A stretch of DNA of 64,000 nucleotides from Coccinella septempunctata (lineage: Eukaryota; Arthropoda; Insecta; Coleoptera; Coccinellidae). The stretch covers positions 18,846,001-18,910,000 of the forward strand of contig NC_058189.1 in assembly GCF_907165205.1 (NCBI RefSeq), read 5' to 3'. The position numbers and the translations under genes are program-made. The notes under the pieces are model-generated. The model saw nothing but the letters and a program-made list of their open reading frames with translations. It had not been told where the DNA came from and ran no database searches. Position 1 is the first letter of the stretch. Every line of letters starts with the position of its first letter. This document shows, piece after piece, positions 22,839 through 35,546 of this stretch.

Positions 22839-25079
22839 AAGGGTGTGATTGATATTGTAAAGATGAAGTCTAAATTTAATTTAGCAGACATGTTGAATAA
22901 AAGTTGAGATAAGAATGAGCATAAGTAAAACTATTATTAGGTATTTGGATTATCCATTTCACCACTCCCTATTCATATGAACCCAAAAATAAGAATAAGT
23001 TTTTAAAAAACAGAGTGGAGTTAGGATTGGTTTAATTTTCTTGAAATGTGTTTTAAAATTTCATGCAGAGGATCAATATTATAGATTTAAGGAGGCGTGT
23101 TGTAAGTGTCCGGATATGTATCTCATAAATACTATAATATTGACCTTATCAAAGTGTTTCGTGGCGCCACCAGTCATACTATATTCCAGTTTGGCAACTC
23201 TGTGTTTAAGTCATTTTGAGTGACACATGTGATGATATTGACATATTTATAGGAAAAATCAGTCAGCCAGCCAGTTTTTGTAAAACGTTCTTCGAATAGA
23301 GATTGCAGATTTGATATGAATCTATAATTCAGTTATGAGCAATTATGACCTATTTTCGAATAAGGAGAATGTTGACTGGAAATCGCATAACTGAAAAACA
23401 ATTGAAGAGAAATTCAAGGTTTTTTGATACCCTCTCAAAATTTGGAAATCGTCCGCAACTAAGCTTTTGCGTGGCTATTTTTATATGAAAATTTTTAACT
23501 AAAATTATTCAGGAAATATACCCCTAAAAGTTTTGGACCTATCAAATTGTTCAACACCCCGTATATGTTCAACACTGTGTTTTGTACAATTAATTCAAGA
23601 CAAAAAATCTTACTCCGAAGCAAATTAAGGTTATTTTCGTGACAAAAATTCTACTCTTTATTTCGAAATCACAATTATACTTTTTTCAGAGTGTTCATCA
23701 GAAATTTCAATTGATATCTATTTCAAGATCATAAGATAATTTCATTAGAAGCTTTGAGTATTCGATTAATACACTCAATGTTCAGAAGTACATATACTAA
23801 ACTAAAGCTGTCTTTCTATATAGAATTTTTGTGTTCAAAGTTTCTCCGAAGAGAATGAGAACAATCGTAAATTCCAACGGATTAAAAAACAATCATATAA
23901 CCTTTAATATTGAATCACTTCATATAAGACATCAAGCAATTAAAACAGAATTATTCTTCACCTCTAACAAGAACAAACAAATAAGGCAAAATCAAGATAT
24001 TCCAATCTGCTCGATCGTTACCGGACCGTCTTGAACAGGGGGGGCCATAAAGTGTCATAAAACATAAAAGTTGAAAGTTTATTGCTTCTATTGTCGAGAA
24101 GGCCCTTATCACCATTCCAAATATTCTGTTACAAGAATAACGTCCCTGGCAACTCCTGCTTTTTTAAACGAAATAATATCTTTAAGTATTCTCAATGATA
24201 ATATGTATCGAAATTTTCCTGAAAAAATTTTCTTCAGAATTAAAAAAATAAAGAATTATGAGAAAGAGAATTTTTGAAATATCTTCCTTACGAAAAATCA
24301 CGTGGTGAATAAGAATATCGTTAATGGAGATGAGGGGTTGAAAAAAATATGCGAAAAACAACTACATAGTGCTTCACATTATGTACAGAGTTAAATCGTC
24401 ATCACTTTCTAATAGTGTTTTGGAAGGCTGGCGATTTCGAAAAAATATTATATGATGTACCCTTAGTTATTTTCATCGAGGAAGCGAGTCTCAAAGTTTC
24501 TGCCATTTATTCACAGAAGTACTTTAAGAAGACTCTCGTCTTTTACAATTTGTTTCTTTCCTTCGAATAATATGAATTTCTCAAGAAAATACAACAGAAA
24601 TAACCCTGAATAGTCTGGTTCAGAGTAGTTCGGAAATATTCAGGTAAAATACATGTCATCAACTCTGTTGTTATGAAAGGCCTATTTTATGCAAATATTC
24701 TTCTAAAATTGTGTTTCGCCGGCCTTATTTGAGCCATGTATAAAGCAATAAAAATTTCCGTTGTTCAATATAATTGAATTCTTGGAAATTATACCTACAC
24801 CTATAAACCAGGAATTAGACAGTTGTACTCCTTACCCCCTCAAAATTTCAGGTAATGATGATGAAAAGAGAGGGGTGTATTTAAATAAAAGGAGAATTCG
24901 ATAAAATAAGAGTTTCATTTTGAACCCTATCGTTGAATAGTGTGTGTCTTGTGAAAAATTATCAAGAAATCTTCTGTATATCTATCATTTGTGTTCTGTG
25001 ATATCTATCGAAAATAAGGTGAGTGAACATCAACATTAATTGTTTAAAACTTAAAAGCTCACTTCCTCTCAACCTCATG

Positions 25080-25391
25080 TAAGTGTACGTTTATGGGAAT
25101 TAGGAAGGTGAAAAAAATCAGCAAATCTTAGCTAATTCCAACGTTTCGCAACATATATTGTCGCTTCTTCAGGGCTAAAAGATGTACCATCTATTTTTTG
25201 AAATCATCTATTTTTTGAAAGCATAATTTGACTTTGGTAAGTGTGTCTCAGTGCGTATCGTGACTCTGCAATTGTCTGTTTTATTATATTCATGTTGATT
25301 TGTGTTTTTTTCTGTGTGTGTTGTCGTTTTTCGTTTTTATTCACGATGATCTGTATTTTTTTCACCTTCCTAATTCCCATCAAGGTACACT
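25080..25391. mobile_element. MITE with 38-bp TIRs (unit 2)
   Basis: Second copy of the TAAGTGTACG element, carried along in the tandem duplication. Its right TIR has drifted (CCCATCAAGGTACACTCA), and it has a short internal duplication (ATCTATTTTTTGAAA). The hammerhead-like core is intact at about 25140-25172, minus strand. Confidence 0.7.
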
Positions 25392-25591
25392 CACATTAAT
25401 TGTTTAACATGCTACACTTAATTGTTTAAATTGGTCCGGAAATCCGGAAGAGTTGCCCACAAACTTTTTCACTAGTTCCGTACAATTAGTATAATTTTTC
25501 TCATTTCAAAAAACGAATGTGGAAATATGACTAGCTTGCGGGTTTATCCTGGATTTAGAAATTGGATTCTGCGAATTTAACTTTTTTTTTA

Positions 25592-25954
25592 GGGAAAATG
25601 TCTACAGTAATGTGCACATATGTTGGATGTTCTAAGAAAATATCCACCGAGAAATCCATCACATATTTCAGATTTCCAGTGAAAGATGAACAACGTTGTC
25701 GAAAGTGGATTCTGCATTCTGGAAATACCGAGCTTTTAGGTAGGTAATCGTTTCATTCATAAACATTGTTTTCACTCCGGGTAATTACTGACGTGATAAA
25801 CTTTTTGATTGATTTACTGCTGTCATATCGAATCAAAAACCAATATTCATCATATTTTCAGATATGGATGAAAAACAATTGATATACAGAACAGAATGCC
25901 TTCACTAGCCATCTCCGTCAAAGATTGGTGAAGACAGCTGTCGCTATACACTGA
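25592..25954 (+). pseudogene. THAP-domain exons, unit 2 (more damaged)
   Basis: Exon with ATG 25598 reads as in unit 1 except WILHSG for WIQHSG, with the same donor at 25740 and an acceptor before 25862. The second exon lacks 23 bp, which removes the CEGH zinc ligands and shifts the frame. The TGA shared with unit 1 (25952-25954) shows the stop predates the duplication. Confidence 0.68.
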
Positions 25955-27169
25955 AGAGTTCCAGGATTTTTCGGTAAGTTTGCGATTGATATGTTTGGTG
26001 TCAGGCAAGGATTATTTTTAGTGAGGCATTTCGTGTGAATTAGTTATTTAATCAACTAGGCTATTAATGAAAGCGATTAATGATTGAGATATTTTAATTT
26101 TAATGTTCGAGATTATTCATCGCTCAATTAATGATCGAGTTGATTACAAGATTTTTCCGTCGACCACATTTTGAATTGAATGTGAATTCCTGATTGCAAA
26201 AATTTTCTATCGATACCTATCATAGAAATCATTTTATATATTATTACTCTAGAATGCTAATCCAGTAGTAAAAAATTCGGCGAAAAATTGACAGTGGTCG
26301 TTAATACGAATGCGCATAATTAGTTTATTTTCTAGTAGAACGTTGCCGAATTTCTGAATATTCTGTCGATCGCATCCTATGCAGAGGGACCGGTGTTAAC
26401 TTAGCAGCCACTTCAGATCTAGCGGCCGTTTGACCAGTGGCGTCGGGTACTTTTTTTTTCGCGTACTGTGCATACTGAAATCGTTATTAGGTCTCGGAAA
26501 TGAATGAATTCTTTCAAACTCAGAGTGCTCATTCATTAGAATATCATAAATACTATTTCAAAGATTTTGTATTCCTAGAATGTTGAAGTGTGAGTTCCAG
26601 CCGTGAAATGGATATTCGAAATATAATCGAAAATAGGTCTAAAAAATGAATAAATGGTTTGAAATTCAGTGTACGTAATAAAAAAACACTATTGAACGAT
26701 ATTCCGACAGCTTTTTGATTTGCAAGACTTGGAAGGGTGACTTTCAACCCCTCATCTCAGAGTCCACAAAATATTTCGAAAATCGGTCTAAAAAATGGAT
26801 CAAGGGTTTGAAATTCGGTTTGCATATTTATAAGGCACTATATAACGATATTCCAAGAGGTTTTTTTTATTTGCAGGACTTGGAAGGGTGAATTTCACCC
26901 CCTATTCTCAGAGTCCGCATAATAAATCGAAAATAGGTCTAAAAAATGAATAAAGGCTTTGGAATTCGGTAGAATATGTATTTATAAACCCTCAAGAAAC
27001 GATATTCCAATAGCTTTTTCATTTGCAGGACTTGGAAAGGTGAATTTCACCCCCCCTTCTCAGAGTCCACAAAATATTTTCGATTTATTCTGTGGACTAG
27101 GAATATCGTTCTTTGAAGGTTTATAAATACATACACGTAATTTCCCATTTTCGATGTTTTTTTTATTAT

Positions 27170-27480
27170 GAGTAATAGGGGTGAAACCCATACAGCACAT
27201 GACGTCCAATGGACGTCCATTTTATATCCAAATGAAGTACAAACGTCCACGGACCTTATATGGAAGTCCAATGGATGTACATTTCTGGACATTTACTGTA
27301 CGTTCATGAATGGACGTTTTATGGATGTCCATTGTTCTTTAAATAAGGGATGTTGTACAAACATCCATATACGTCCCTTATTGGACATCCTGTGGATATA
27401 CAAATCTGGATCTTAATTGTACTATCAGAAATTGTACGTTAGTGTACGTCCATTCAACGTACATTTTTGGATCAACGTGA
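27170..27480. repeat. Degenerate GGACGTCCATT-rich block
   Basis: Many partial copies of GGACGTCCAT, ATGGACGT and GTACATTT in both orientations (for example GACGTCCAATGGACGTCCAT near 27201). Lies in the non-arm centre of the foldback element. No unit length could be set. Confidence 0.45.
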
Positions 27481-27574
27481 ATTATCCAGGAATCTTTTGG
27501 ATGTTCGGATCTGGATATAAATATATACTGTTTTGGTATGAGTTTTCCCAAAATAATATTGTTTCGTTTAGTTT

Positions 27575-28052
27575 GTTCAATGAGTATTGGAACCTAGAAG
27601 AAATTTTTGTTAATTCATAAGAAATTCATTCATCATAGATGCTGCGTTAGGATGGCATGGAAAAAAAAAGATATGGAACGTTGTCAGTCGGGAATTTTAG
27701 AAAAGTCAGTCGAAATAGTTTTGAGAAAAGTCACTTATTTAATTGAATGAATTGTTTTCTGTTTCATAAGTTACGATTTCGATGATTGTTATAACAAATT
27801 AATTTATAAAATAAATTCTTCCGTTTATTACACCTTTATTTATTTTGTACATAAACTTGTTATTCAAATCAACGGAATCGCAACTTATCGAAAACATTTA
27901 ATTCTCAACTGACTTTTCTAAAATTCCCGACTGACAACTTTCTATATCTTTTTATGTTTCCATGCCATCCTAACACAGCATCTATGATGAATGAATTTCT
28001 TATGAATTAACAAAAATTTCTTCTAGGTTCTAATACTCATTGAACAAACTAA
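27575..28052. repeat. Nested palindrome inside the foldback element
   Basis: GTTCAATGAGTATTGGAACC through GAAAAGTCAGTC (27575-27711) reappears inverted at 27905-28052. Arms are about 140 bp with a ~190-bp AT-rich centre. A separate transposon inside the larger one is likely. Confidence 0.65.
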
Positions 28053-28059
28053 ACTAAAC

Positions 28060-28720
28060 AATATTCCTTCGGGAAAACTCAAACCATAACAAAATCCCCA
28101 AAATTAAAATATTTATTCCCTAAATTGAAAATTTTGGAAATAAGCATTTTAAATTTAACAACTTTTCTGTACGACAACTGGATGTGTCATTTTCGTGTAT
28201 CCATAATTATTCATTTCTCAACATTTTATGGGGAAGTCCATTGTACTTTAAATAAGGGATGTTGGAAATAACAGGAAGGTATATGCAAAGATATACCCTT
28301 GTATTGCTGCCATGTCGGTCTCGGGTCTCATTGAGAGTAGGTACTTAGGTACTGAGTGTGACAAACCCAGATGTTCCGCCCTCTCATAATTATTCCTTTT
28401 TTTACTCTGGAAATTTCGTCCCGAAGACCGAAACATTCATTTTTTGAGTTGCATTTGAGTGACACACAGTGAAATATAAAATCAGAACAGAATATCTAAG
28501 AGAAACTCATTAATCTGTAATCAGTGGATTTTGAAGTGGACTCGACATATTTTGTAAATTTGTGAATATTTTGGCTTTAGCTTGTTGAACTACTTTTGAA
28601 ACATAGTGTCTAGTTCTAGTTCCAGTGTGTGAGGCATATATTTGATAGTAATGAGGTGAGTCGAAGTTTTTATTCTTGAGGGAAGTGGCAAATTTACGTG
28701 TAGATAGAAAAATATAATGT
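28060..28720. other. Foldback centre, unassigned
   Basis: ATTGTACTTTAAATAAGGGATG (about 28239) echoes 27328, so part of the symmetry continues. A splice-donor-like GAGGTGAGTCG at about 28651 stands after a leader-like stretch, but no coding exon is seen. Confidence 0.3.
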
Positions 28721-30221
28721 AATAATTCACCCTTCCATATCCTGCAAATAAAAAAGCTCTTGGAATATCGTTCCTTGAGGGTTTATGAATACATACATCG
28801 AATTTCAAACCCTTTATTCAATTTTCAGACCTATTTTCGAATTATTATGTGGACTCTGAGGAGAGGGGGAGAAATTCACCCTTTCAAGTCCTGCAAATGA
28901 AAAAGCTCTTGGAATATCGTTCCTTGAAGGTTCATTAATACATACACCGAATTTCAAACCCTTAATCATTTTTTAAACCTATTTTCGAAATATTTTGTGG
29001 ACTCTGAGAAGAGGGAGTGAAATTCACCCTTCCAAGTCCTGCAAATGAAAAAGCTCTCGAAATATCGTTTCTTGAGGGTTTATGAATACATACACCGAAT
29101 TTCAAACCCTTCATTCATTTTTTCAGACCTATTTTCGATTTATTCTGTGGACTCCCAGAGAAAGGGGTGAAATTCACCTTTTCAAGTCCTGCAAATGAAA
29201 AAGCCCCTTGAATATCGCTCCTTGAGGGTTTATAAATACATACACCGAGTTTCAAACCCTTTATTCATTTTGTAGACCTATTTTCAATTTATTTTGTGGA
29301 CTCTGAGAATGGGGGTTGAAATTCACCCTTCCAAGTCTTGCAAATAAAAAAGCTCTCGGAATATCGTTCCATGAAGGTTTATAAATACATACACCGAATT
29401 TCAAACCCTTTATTCATTTTCGAGACCTATTTTCGATGTTTCTTTTATTATGAGTAATAGGGGTTAAATTCACCCTTTCAAGTTCTGCAAATGAAAAAGC
29501 TCTTGGAATGTCGTTCCTTGAGAGTTCATTAATACATACACCGAATTTCAAACCCTTTATTCATTTTTGAGACCTATTTTCGACTCGATTTTCGATGTTT
29601 TTTTATTATGAGAAATAGGAGTTAAATTCACCCTTCCAAGTTCTGCAACTAAAAAAAGCTCTTGGAATATCGTTCCTTGAGGGTTCTTCAATACATAAAC
29701 GGAATTTCAAACCCTTTATTCATTTTTTAGACCTATTTTCGATTCACTCTGTGGACTCCCAGAGGAGGGGGTAAAATCAACCCTTCCAAGTCTTGCAAAT
29801 GGAAAATCTCTCGGAATGTCGTTTAATAGTGCTTTATAAATATGTAAACCGAATTTCAAGCCCTTAATTCATTTTTTAGACCTATTTTCGAATCATTTTG
29901 TGGACTCTGAGAAGAGGGAGTGAAATTCACCCTTCCAAGAGCTGCAAATCAAAAAGCTCTCGGAATATCGTTCAATAATGATTTTTAATAACGTACACTG
30001 AATTTCAAACCCTTCATTCATTTTTTAGACCTATTTTCGATTATATTTCGAATATCCATTTTACGGCTGGAACTCACAACTCAACATTCTAGAAATAAGA
30101 AATCTTTGAAATAGTATTCATCATCTTCTAATGAATAAACACCCCGAGTTTGAAAGAATTCATTCATTTCCGAGACCTAATAACGATTTCAGTATGCAGA
30201 GTACGCGAAAAAAAAGTACCC

Positions 30222-31158
30222 GCTAGATTATCAGAATCAGAAATGGCCAAATGAATTCAATATTTATAGAGAATTAATAAACATATTGAGATTCTTACTG
30301 TGATTTATTCATATGACTGAAGTAGCTAGAACCTTTTTACATAAAAAACATAATAACCCTATCAATTCAAAATTCATGTCTCTTACATACATATGAAAAT
30401 AGTGGACGCTTAAAATTTTACGAAGAATTTTTTTAACCGCCTCAGATTGCTTGGATTCTTGTCATCTTACTCAATGAAAGAAATGCTTTTCGCACGTTGG
30501 GTGAAATTTACAAGAAACCTTTTCTAAAAAGTGCCTTTCCACTTTTCGTACAAAATTACGATGTATAGGTTAAGGTCAACATTGTTTACATTTTGGGAAG
30601 ATGAAGTAATTCAAGGAAGGACATACGTTCAGCCACCGAACATCAACCTTCTAAATTTCATAGCCTACTTGACGACGGATTTTTTTGAACGCACGTTTTA
30701 TATTATGATTTCTATGATACCTATATAGTCAAATTTGAAACCTTATAAATTTTCTATGTTCATATCGGAATGTTGATATTTATGCGGCCGATCGAACAAT
30801 TCGAGAAGTTCATAGAGGGCATATTCGAGTTGTGACATTTTGATTAAATCACATTGATATCGTTCCCTACAATATCTGTTAAAGAATGTGAGGAGCTGGT
30901 GGAGGCTGGAGTTGTAGTACATAGATATATTGATTACTCTCTAACCATCATAATTTTTCTGCAATCTCCACAATTCATATCTTCTCAATTCACCCGCTAG
31001 GTACTACAGAAATCAATGCGACATACAAATAAAAAAATAATTTGGGAAGCTGCTGAATACTTCTATGTTCGACTACCCATGACAATAATGCATTAATAGG
31101 AAACTAGTATGACCAGGAGATCTACCTTTATTGGTTGATTAGTATAGCCAGGAGATCC
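30222..31158. other. AT-rich stretch, no gene recognised
   Basis: Only short, unsupported frames. An imperfect direct repeat, CCAGGAGATC at 31112 and 31149, flanks the next retroelement tail on one side only. Confidence 0.35.
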
Positions 31159-31237
31159 TTTTTTTTTTTTTTTTTTGGTGTAGCAGGGGGAAAATCTGCA
31201 AACAGACGAACACACCCTCTCCTGAGGGGGAACAGTG
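31159..31237 (-). mobile_element. Severely 5'-truncated Jockey-like (C/D family) 3' end
   Basis: Poly(A) on the minus strand (T run 31159-31176), preceded by the family terminal sequence CCCCCTGCTACACC and the hairpin CCCTCAGGAGAGGG. Homology stops at the CACTG just upstream, about 61 bp from the tail, as expected for abortive target-primed reverse transcription. Confidence 0.85.
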
Positions 31238-31617
31238 GATATCGATTTTAAATTATATTGAACGAAGATTATTTTTTTATCTCCCCTAATTGAAATTATT
31301 TTTTGTAGTTACTGGATAACCTAAATAGATGTAAATTAAAACAATTGTTTCTTCTATATAATTTATATTACTCAGAATGAACCCCCTCTATAGAGGTGAT
31401 AATATGAAAGAAAAACGCTATCCTTAATCACAAATTGGCCTTGTGATTGAAAAAAATAGTTCGAAAATCGGCAACTTTAGGTTAGGTTTTTTTCAGAAAC
31501 GGTACATTTTCGCTGAACTAATGTTGGTGTCATTCGATAGTATTTGATCTACTCTATCGTTATGTGACGTTTGATTCATGATGACATGTACAGGTCAAAT
31601 CTCTCAAGAAAAATATA
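31238..31617. other. Spacer, nothing recognised
   Basis: AT-rich, no supported feature. Confidence 0.35.
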
Positions 31618-31990
31618 CAGTAGACTCTCGAAATAGTGAACAATGCTTATAATGAACTACTCCAAATAGTGAACAAATAAATATTTGCATTAGTACTCTA
31701 TAAAATGAACAATCGAAGCCTATAATTAGTGAACCTGGATAATTTGACAAATCATAACAAGAAAACGATTGTTAAACGTTTTCCTGTTTTCGAGTAAGCA
31801 TAAATATGGCATGATTATTCATTTAAAGCTGAGTAAAAAAGGAGAAATTGTTGAAAAATTATATAAAGGTGGTCGTAATTCAATGTTAGAAGGAAGAATT
31901 CTTGTTAATCCTGGGGTGGAATCCAGTCCTGATTGCGAAACAAAAGGCATCGGAAATCGCACAAAATTATTTGGTATGTTTTATTCGACA
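31618..31990 (+). mobile_element. pogo/Tigger-like transposon remnant (candidate)
   Basis: TA then CAGTAGACTCTCGAAATAGT has the look of a pogo-like terminal repeat, with internal near-repeats of AATAGTGAAC. About 210 bp on, a frame reads HLKLSKKGEIVEKLYKGGRN, similar in pattern to the CENP-B-type N-terminal helix-turn-helix of pogo transposases, then decays. The other terminus was not found. Confidence 0.4.
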
Positions 31991-34133
31991 TGTTTTTTTC
32001 TCCTAAAACTAACTGAAATAACATTTTACAGAGGCCGTAGTGCTGATGTGGGTACATCTGATTGAAGCAATCTAAAAATATAGGAATAGACCATTATATT
32101 TATTTAAAGAGGTGTGCTCAATGTATATACCTAAATTTTGAAAACTACTATTTTATTATTTTCTGAATAAATTGGTTTGAGACCTAAATAGTTTAAAATT
32201 TAGTTTTCCTAAAATCCGATTGACACTACGTTATGTCTTATTCGAAACTATGAAAAGGATAAGTGTGGAAAAGGGTAAGACTGTTATAATAAATGTTGAA
32301 GATTGACTATATTCAGAACAGTAATATCTAACAACAAATAAGCCTAAGGTTCATTCATACGATATTCGACAGTATGAACGATGATCAGAAAGTGCATTTA
32401 TTGTTCGTTTAATTTATTATATTCGAAATCATCGATCGACACATATTAATGCAATTTCGGATCATCGTATCGTCGGATATTGTATACATGAACAGTAGGT
32501 CTAACGTTGTTCAGAGACGTCTATTACTGATACTTAATTGTAGTATGAAATACGATTATTAAACGTCTATTTTTGGTACATTGAAGTCGTTGAAATATAG
32601 TCTATAATATATGAGTTGTGAACGTTTATAGACGACTGGTTTTCGACGTAATTTCTGAATTACTTAAGTAGTCTAAAAGACGTATATGAAATACGAGTAT
32701 CAGACGTATATAAAATACGAATAGGAGACGTATATCCAAGATTGATTTTATACGTCTACCACGCGGACATTTGTCCTTCTTATTTTGGTCTAATGAAACC
32801 GTATTTATACGTCGGAATAAGTTGACTTATATATGTTTAATAAACGAAAGGTGGTTTCCTGGGGCAGAGCTGATAACCTCTGCAATTTTATTTGAGTTTT
32901 ATAATATATCCTAATTTTTATTTCGGGATAAAAGATATTCGATGTCAATATGTTCTGATCTCCTATGGTTTGCAGTACCTACTATTCCCAAAACTAATAC
33001 AAGCTAAAACAACCATTATTTCTATCTTCATAATAATAATGATAGACATCATAATAGTCAAATTAAAACCTTTTTTTTATAGTCTTAACTTACGTATTAT
33101 GACGGCTTTTTATAGAACCATATTGTATATAACCTTTTTCTGTGGATGAGGCAGCGATTAAAGTTTGCATTTTTTTTTTTTAATAAATTGTACTTATTAT
33201 TTTCGAAAAATTAGAATTCAAATAATTCGAACATATTTTATAATCTTAAATTAATTGATAACTCCGTGAGAACATCCAAAGTTCTTTTGTTCTTCTTTTA
33301 TTAAAAAATCTACTTAAAATATATAGATCCATTTTAATTATACTATGAGATTTTTTTACACAGTGCTTCATAATCTACCTATAAGATATGCATCGATGAG
33401 TATGAATTTCGAAAACCGAAATCATTTTAGATCCTTTTCGAATTTTTGTTTGTTTGAACTCCTACGTATAGGGCTTTACTCAATTGACGAAATTGACAAT
33501 CGTTTCCTCACGGGACCTTCCTAATAATTTCTTGCTCTAAGAAAACTATTTAACTAATCAGCTATTTGAAGGGAAAGTTTAGACATCTATATATTATATG
33601 ATGTATCAATGAATTAAATCGATTGCAAGAGTTACTATGTATCTGAAGCTTGAAATTCTGACGACCGATTCAAAAGTTTGAGCATTATCTAATCAACTAT
33701 AGCTGCTTGAAGCCCCGGAAAACAAAACGCGTTTCTATTTCAATGGATTTCCAAAAATTGCATCATTTTTAATTCTTTTTATCGATTTGCAATTAACAAT
33801 ATTTTCATTCTCTTCAATAAAGACCATGATTTATTCATCAACAATAACGTTATTGCTTCATATCCTTCAGCATTTCATTCATTTACTAGAAATATTTAGG
33901 AATGCTATATTATATTAAGCACATATAACTTAATAATTTTCATGATCGATACTCTGGACATTCTTTCACTTTGTCCTTATTTTGGGTAAATTCAACCCAA
34001 TTCACTCTTGTGAGATTCATATTAACCTGTACCTTAAATTGCCAATTCATAACAATCACTTTGTTCTCATATACTAACTGTACCAATTTCATTTCATAAA
34101 TTTTCACGTGCTTTCGCTTTCGACAAAGTGTTG
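31991..34133. other. Long AT-rich stretch
   Basis: No convincing gene. Short dispersed ACGTCT/AGACGT motifs occur at about 32515-32800, including the small tandem listed separately. Frames are short and of low complexity. Confidence 0.4.
32678..32740 (+). repeat. 24-bp short tandem repeat
   Basis: AGACGTATATGAAATACGAG, AGACGTATATAAAATACGAA and AGACGTATATCC start at 32678, 32702 and 32726. An inverted TATACGTCT follows at about 32749. Confidence 0.7.
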
Positions 34134-34600
34134 ATATCAGATTTACCTACTGGTTTTGGTTCACCAGTTTCTTTCACCATTATTATCGATTCATTCACCT
34201 GATTTACCATTATCAGATTTACCTACTGGTTTTGATACAAAATCAGATTCACCAGTTTCATTATCAGTTACCTTTGAGTTACCTGATTTATCGTTATCAG
34301 ATTTACTTACTGGATTTGATACAAAATCAAACTCACTAGTTTCATTCTCAATTGTCTTTGAGTTACCTGATTTATCGTTATCAGATTTACCTACTGGTTT
34401 TGATACGAAATCAAACTCACCAGTTTCATTCTAAATTATCTTTGAGTTATCTGATTTAACGTTATCAGATTTACCTACTGGTTTTGATACGAAATCAAAC
34501 TCACCAGTTTCATTCTCAATTACCTTCGAGTAACCTGATTTATCGTTATCAGGTTTACCTACTGGTTTTGATACAAAATCAAATACACCAGTTTCTCACT
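34134..34600. repeat. 84-bp (28-codon) tandem repeat
   Basis: Five to six copies; the ACTGGTTTTGATAC phase marker recurs at 34309, 34393 and 34477. The period is a multiple of three. On the minus strand each unit reads PVGKSDNDKSGNSK then VIENETGEFDFVSK, hydrophilic and acidic; one unit has an in-frame TAG (about 34432) and a TGA precedes the first. It looks like a decayed repetitive-protein exon, or a minisatellite that happens to be in frame. The plus-strand reading is equally open for 92 codons, so strand is undecided. Confidence 0.7.
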
Positions 34601-35546
34601 TCACCGAATATCTGATTTTCAATCACTATCAGATTTCTACATGAAGCCATGCTATCAACTCAATAAAGTCCGTACCTGCGTCTTATTGCATCAACTATAT
34701 GACTTTCCATGACTGCTGTAAATTTTCTTTTGAACCACCTACTGGTTTCAATTCAATAGAGTTCATACTCGAGTTCATACCAGTTTGTTATTGCATTATA
34801 TTTTGGATTTCAGTTCACTATCAGATTTTTTTTTTATCTCATTCTTCAGAAAGGTAGATAACTAATTTTTTTTTTAATCAGCTCTTGACTAGCAATTATT
34901 CAAAGTTTAATAAAATTCAAATTCAATAGAATATTAGAGAGAATCATTAATGTGAATATGATATTGTAATTTATAATCATCATATCTCTAATTTATATTT
35001 GGATACGAAATGAGTCATTCCACCTTTTTCATAAATTGAGTACTTATAATCATCATCACAATTTTATCAGATGTGATTTAAGTTCATTCGAAAAGTACCT
35101 TTATCATTCAAATGTTTTTTTTTTCATTCAACTTCAACTTCATTATTCTTCAGGGTATTGAAATGATTAAAATTATTTCGAATCATAATCTAAGCAAGAC
35201 TCTAAGACTCAATTGAATCCCTTTTTCGTAAGAAAAGCTTCTATCAAGATATGCAGTCGTTTAAATTGATTTATGAAGTAATGAAATATAAATCAAAGTA
35301 CTCAACAACCAATTTAGAAAACAGACATATTCAGGTATTTTGCTATTCCAGCACTCTGTAATATTTTCACCATTAAACAGATTGGTTTTCGAACTTCTAC
35401 ACTAGCATATCATAGTGTGAATAATATGAAGATTAAGTCATGAAAGTTATATATTTCAATTCTTATTCAGATAATAGAAGACTCAATTGAAATTTTTTTG
35501 AAGCCGTTGAAGCAGGTAGATGTGTTGAATGATACCAGTGCGATAC
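34601..35546. other. AT-rich flank left of element C
   Basis: No gene. It shows no similarity to the H4 3' spacer that follows C on its right, so the left and right flanks of C do not match as a simple insertion would require. Confidence 0.4.

Larger units (their letters stand above)
19371..26327 (+). repeat. 3.5-kb tandem duplication
   Basis: Unit 1 is 19371-22832 and unit 2 is 22839-26327. Both start in the copia RNase H tail (AAGGGTGTGATTGATATTG) and end ATGCGCATAATTAGTTTA; the junction at 22833 is ATGCAAGAAGGG. Landmarks run about 3517 bp apart at high identity with small indels; unit 2 has about 47 extra bp near 22915 and loses 23 bp in the THAP exon. Each unit holds a copia end and possible LTR, a TA-flanked MITE, a promoter-like stretch and THAP exons. 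Non-coding parts (19500-21400, 23040-24880) show no supported gene. Confidence 0.9.
26444..30221. mobile_element. 3.8-kb foldback element with tandem-repeat arms
   Basis: Termini are inverted: CGGGTACTTTTTTTTTCGCG (26444) and CGCGAAAAAAAAGTACCCG (to 30222), continuing as CTGAAATCGTTATTAGG, GTCTCGGAAATGAATGAATT on both sides. The arms are arrays of a ~150-bp unit: about 3 units in the left arm (26635-27090) and about 9 in the right (28720-30060). The unit holds AGACCTATTTTCGA, GTGGACTCTGAGA, TTCACCCTTCCAAGTCCTGC, GGAATATCGTTCCTTGAGGG and TACATACACCGAATTTCAAA. No transposase frame was found. Tandem repeats inside long TIRs resemble FB/Galileo foldback elements (Galileo is a P-superfamily element with a THAP finger). 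No target duplication was identified. Confidence 0.75.

Noticed and set aside
26635..30060. Regular ~150-bp repeats considered as CRISPR or satellite
   Set aside because: No unique spacers, eukaryotic context, and the arrays are inverted arms of one element with defined termini.
30531..30728. 65-codon plus-strand frame in AT-rich DNA
   Set aside because: No recognisable motif, no splice or promoter context, and length expected by chance.
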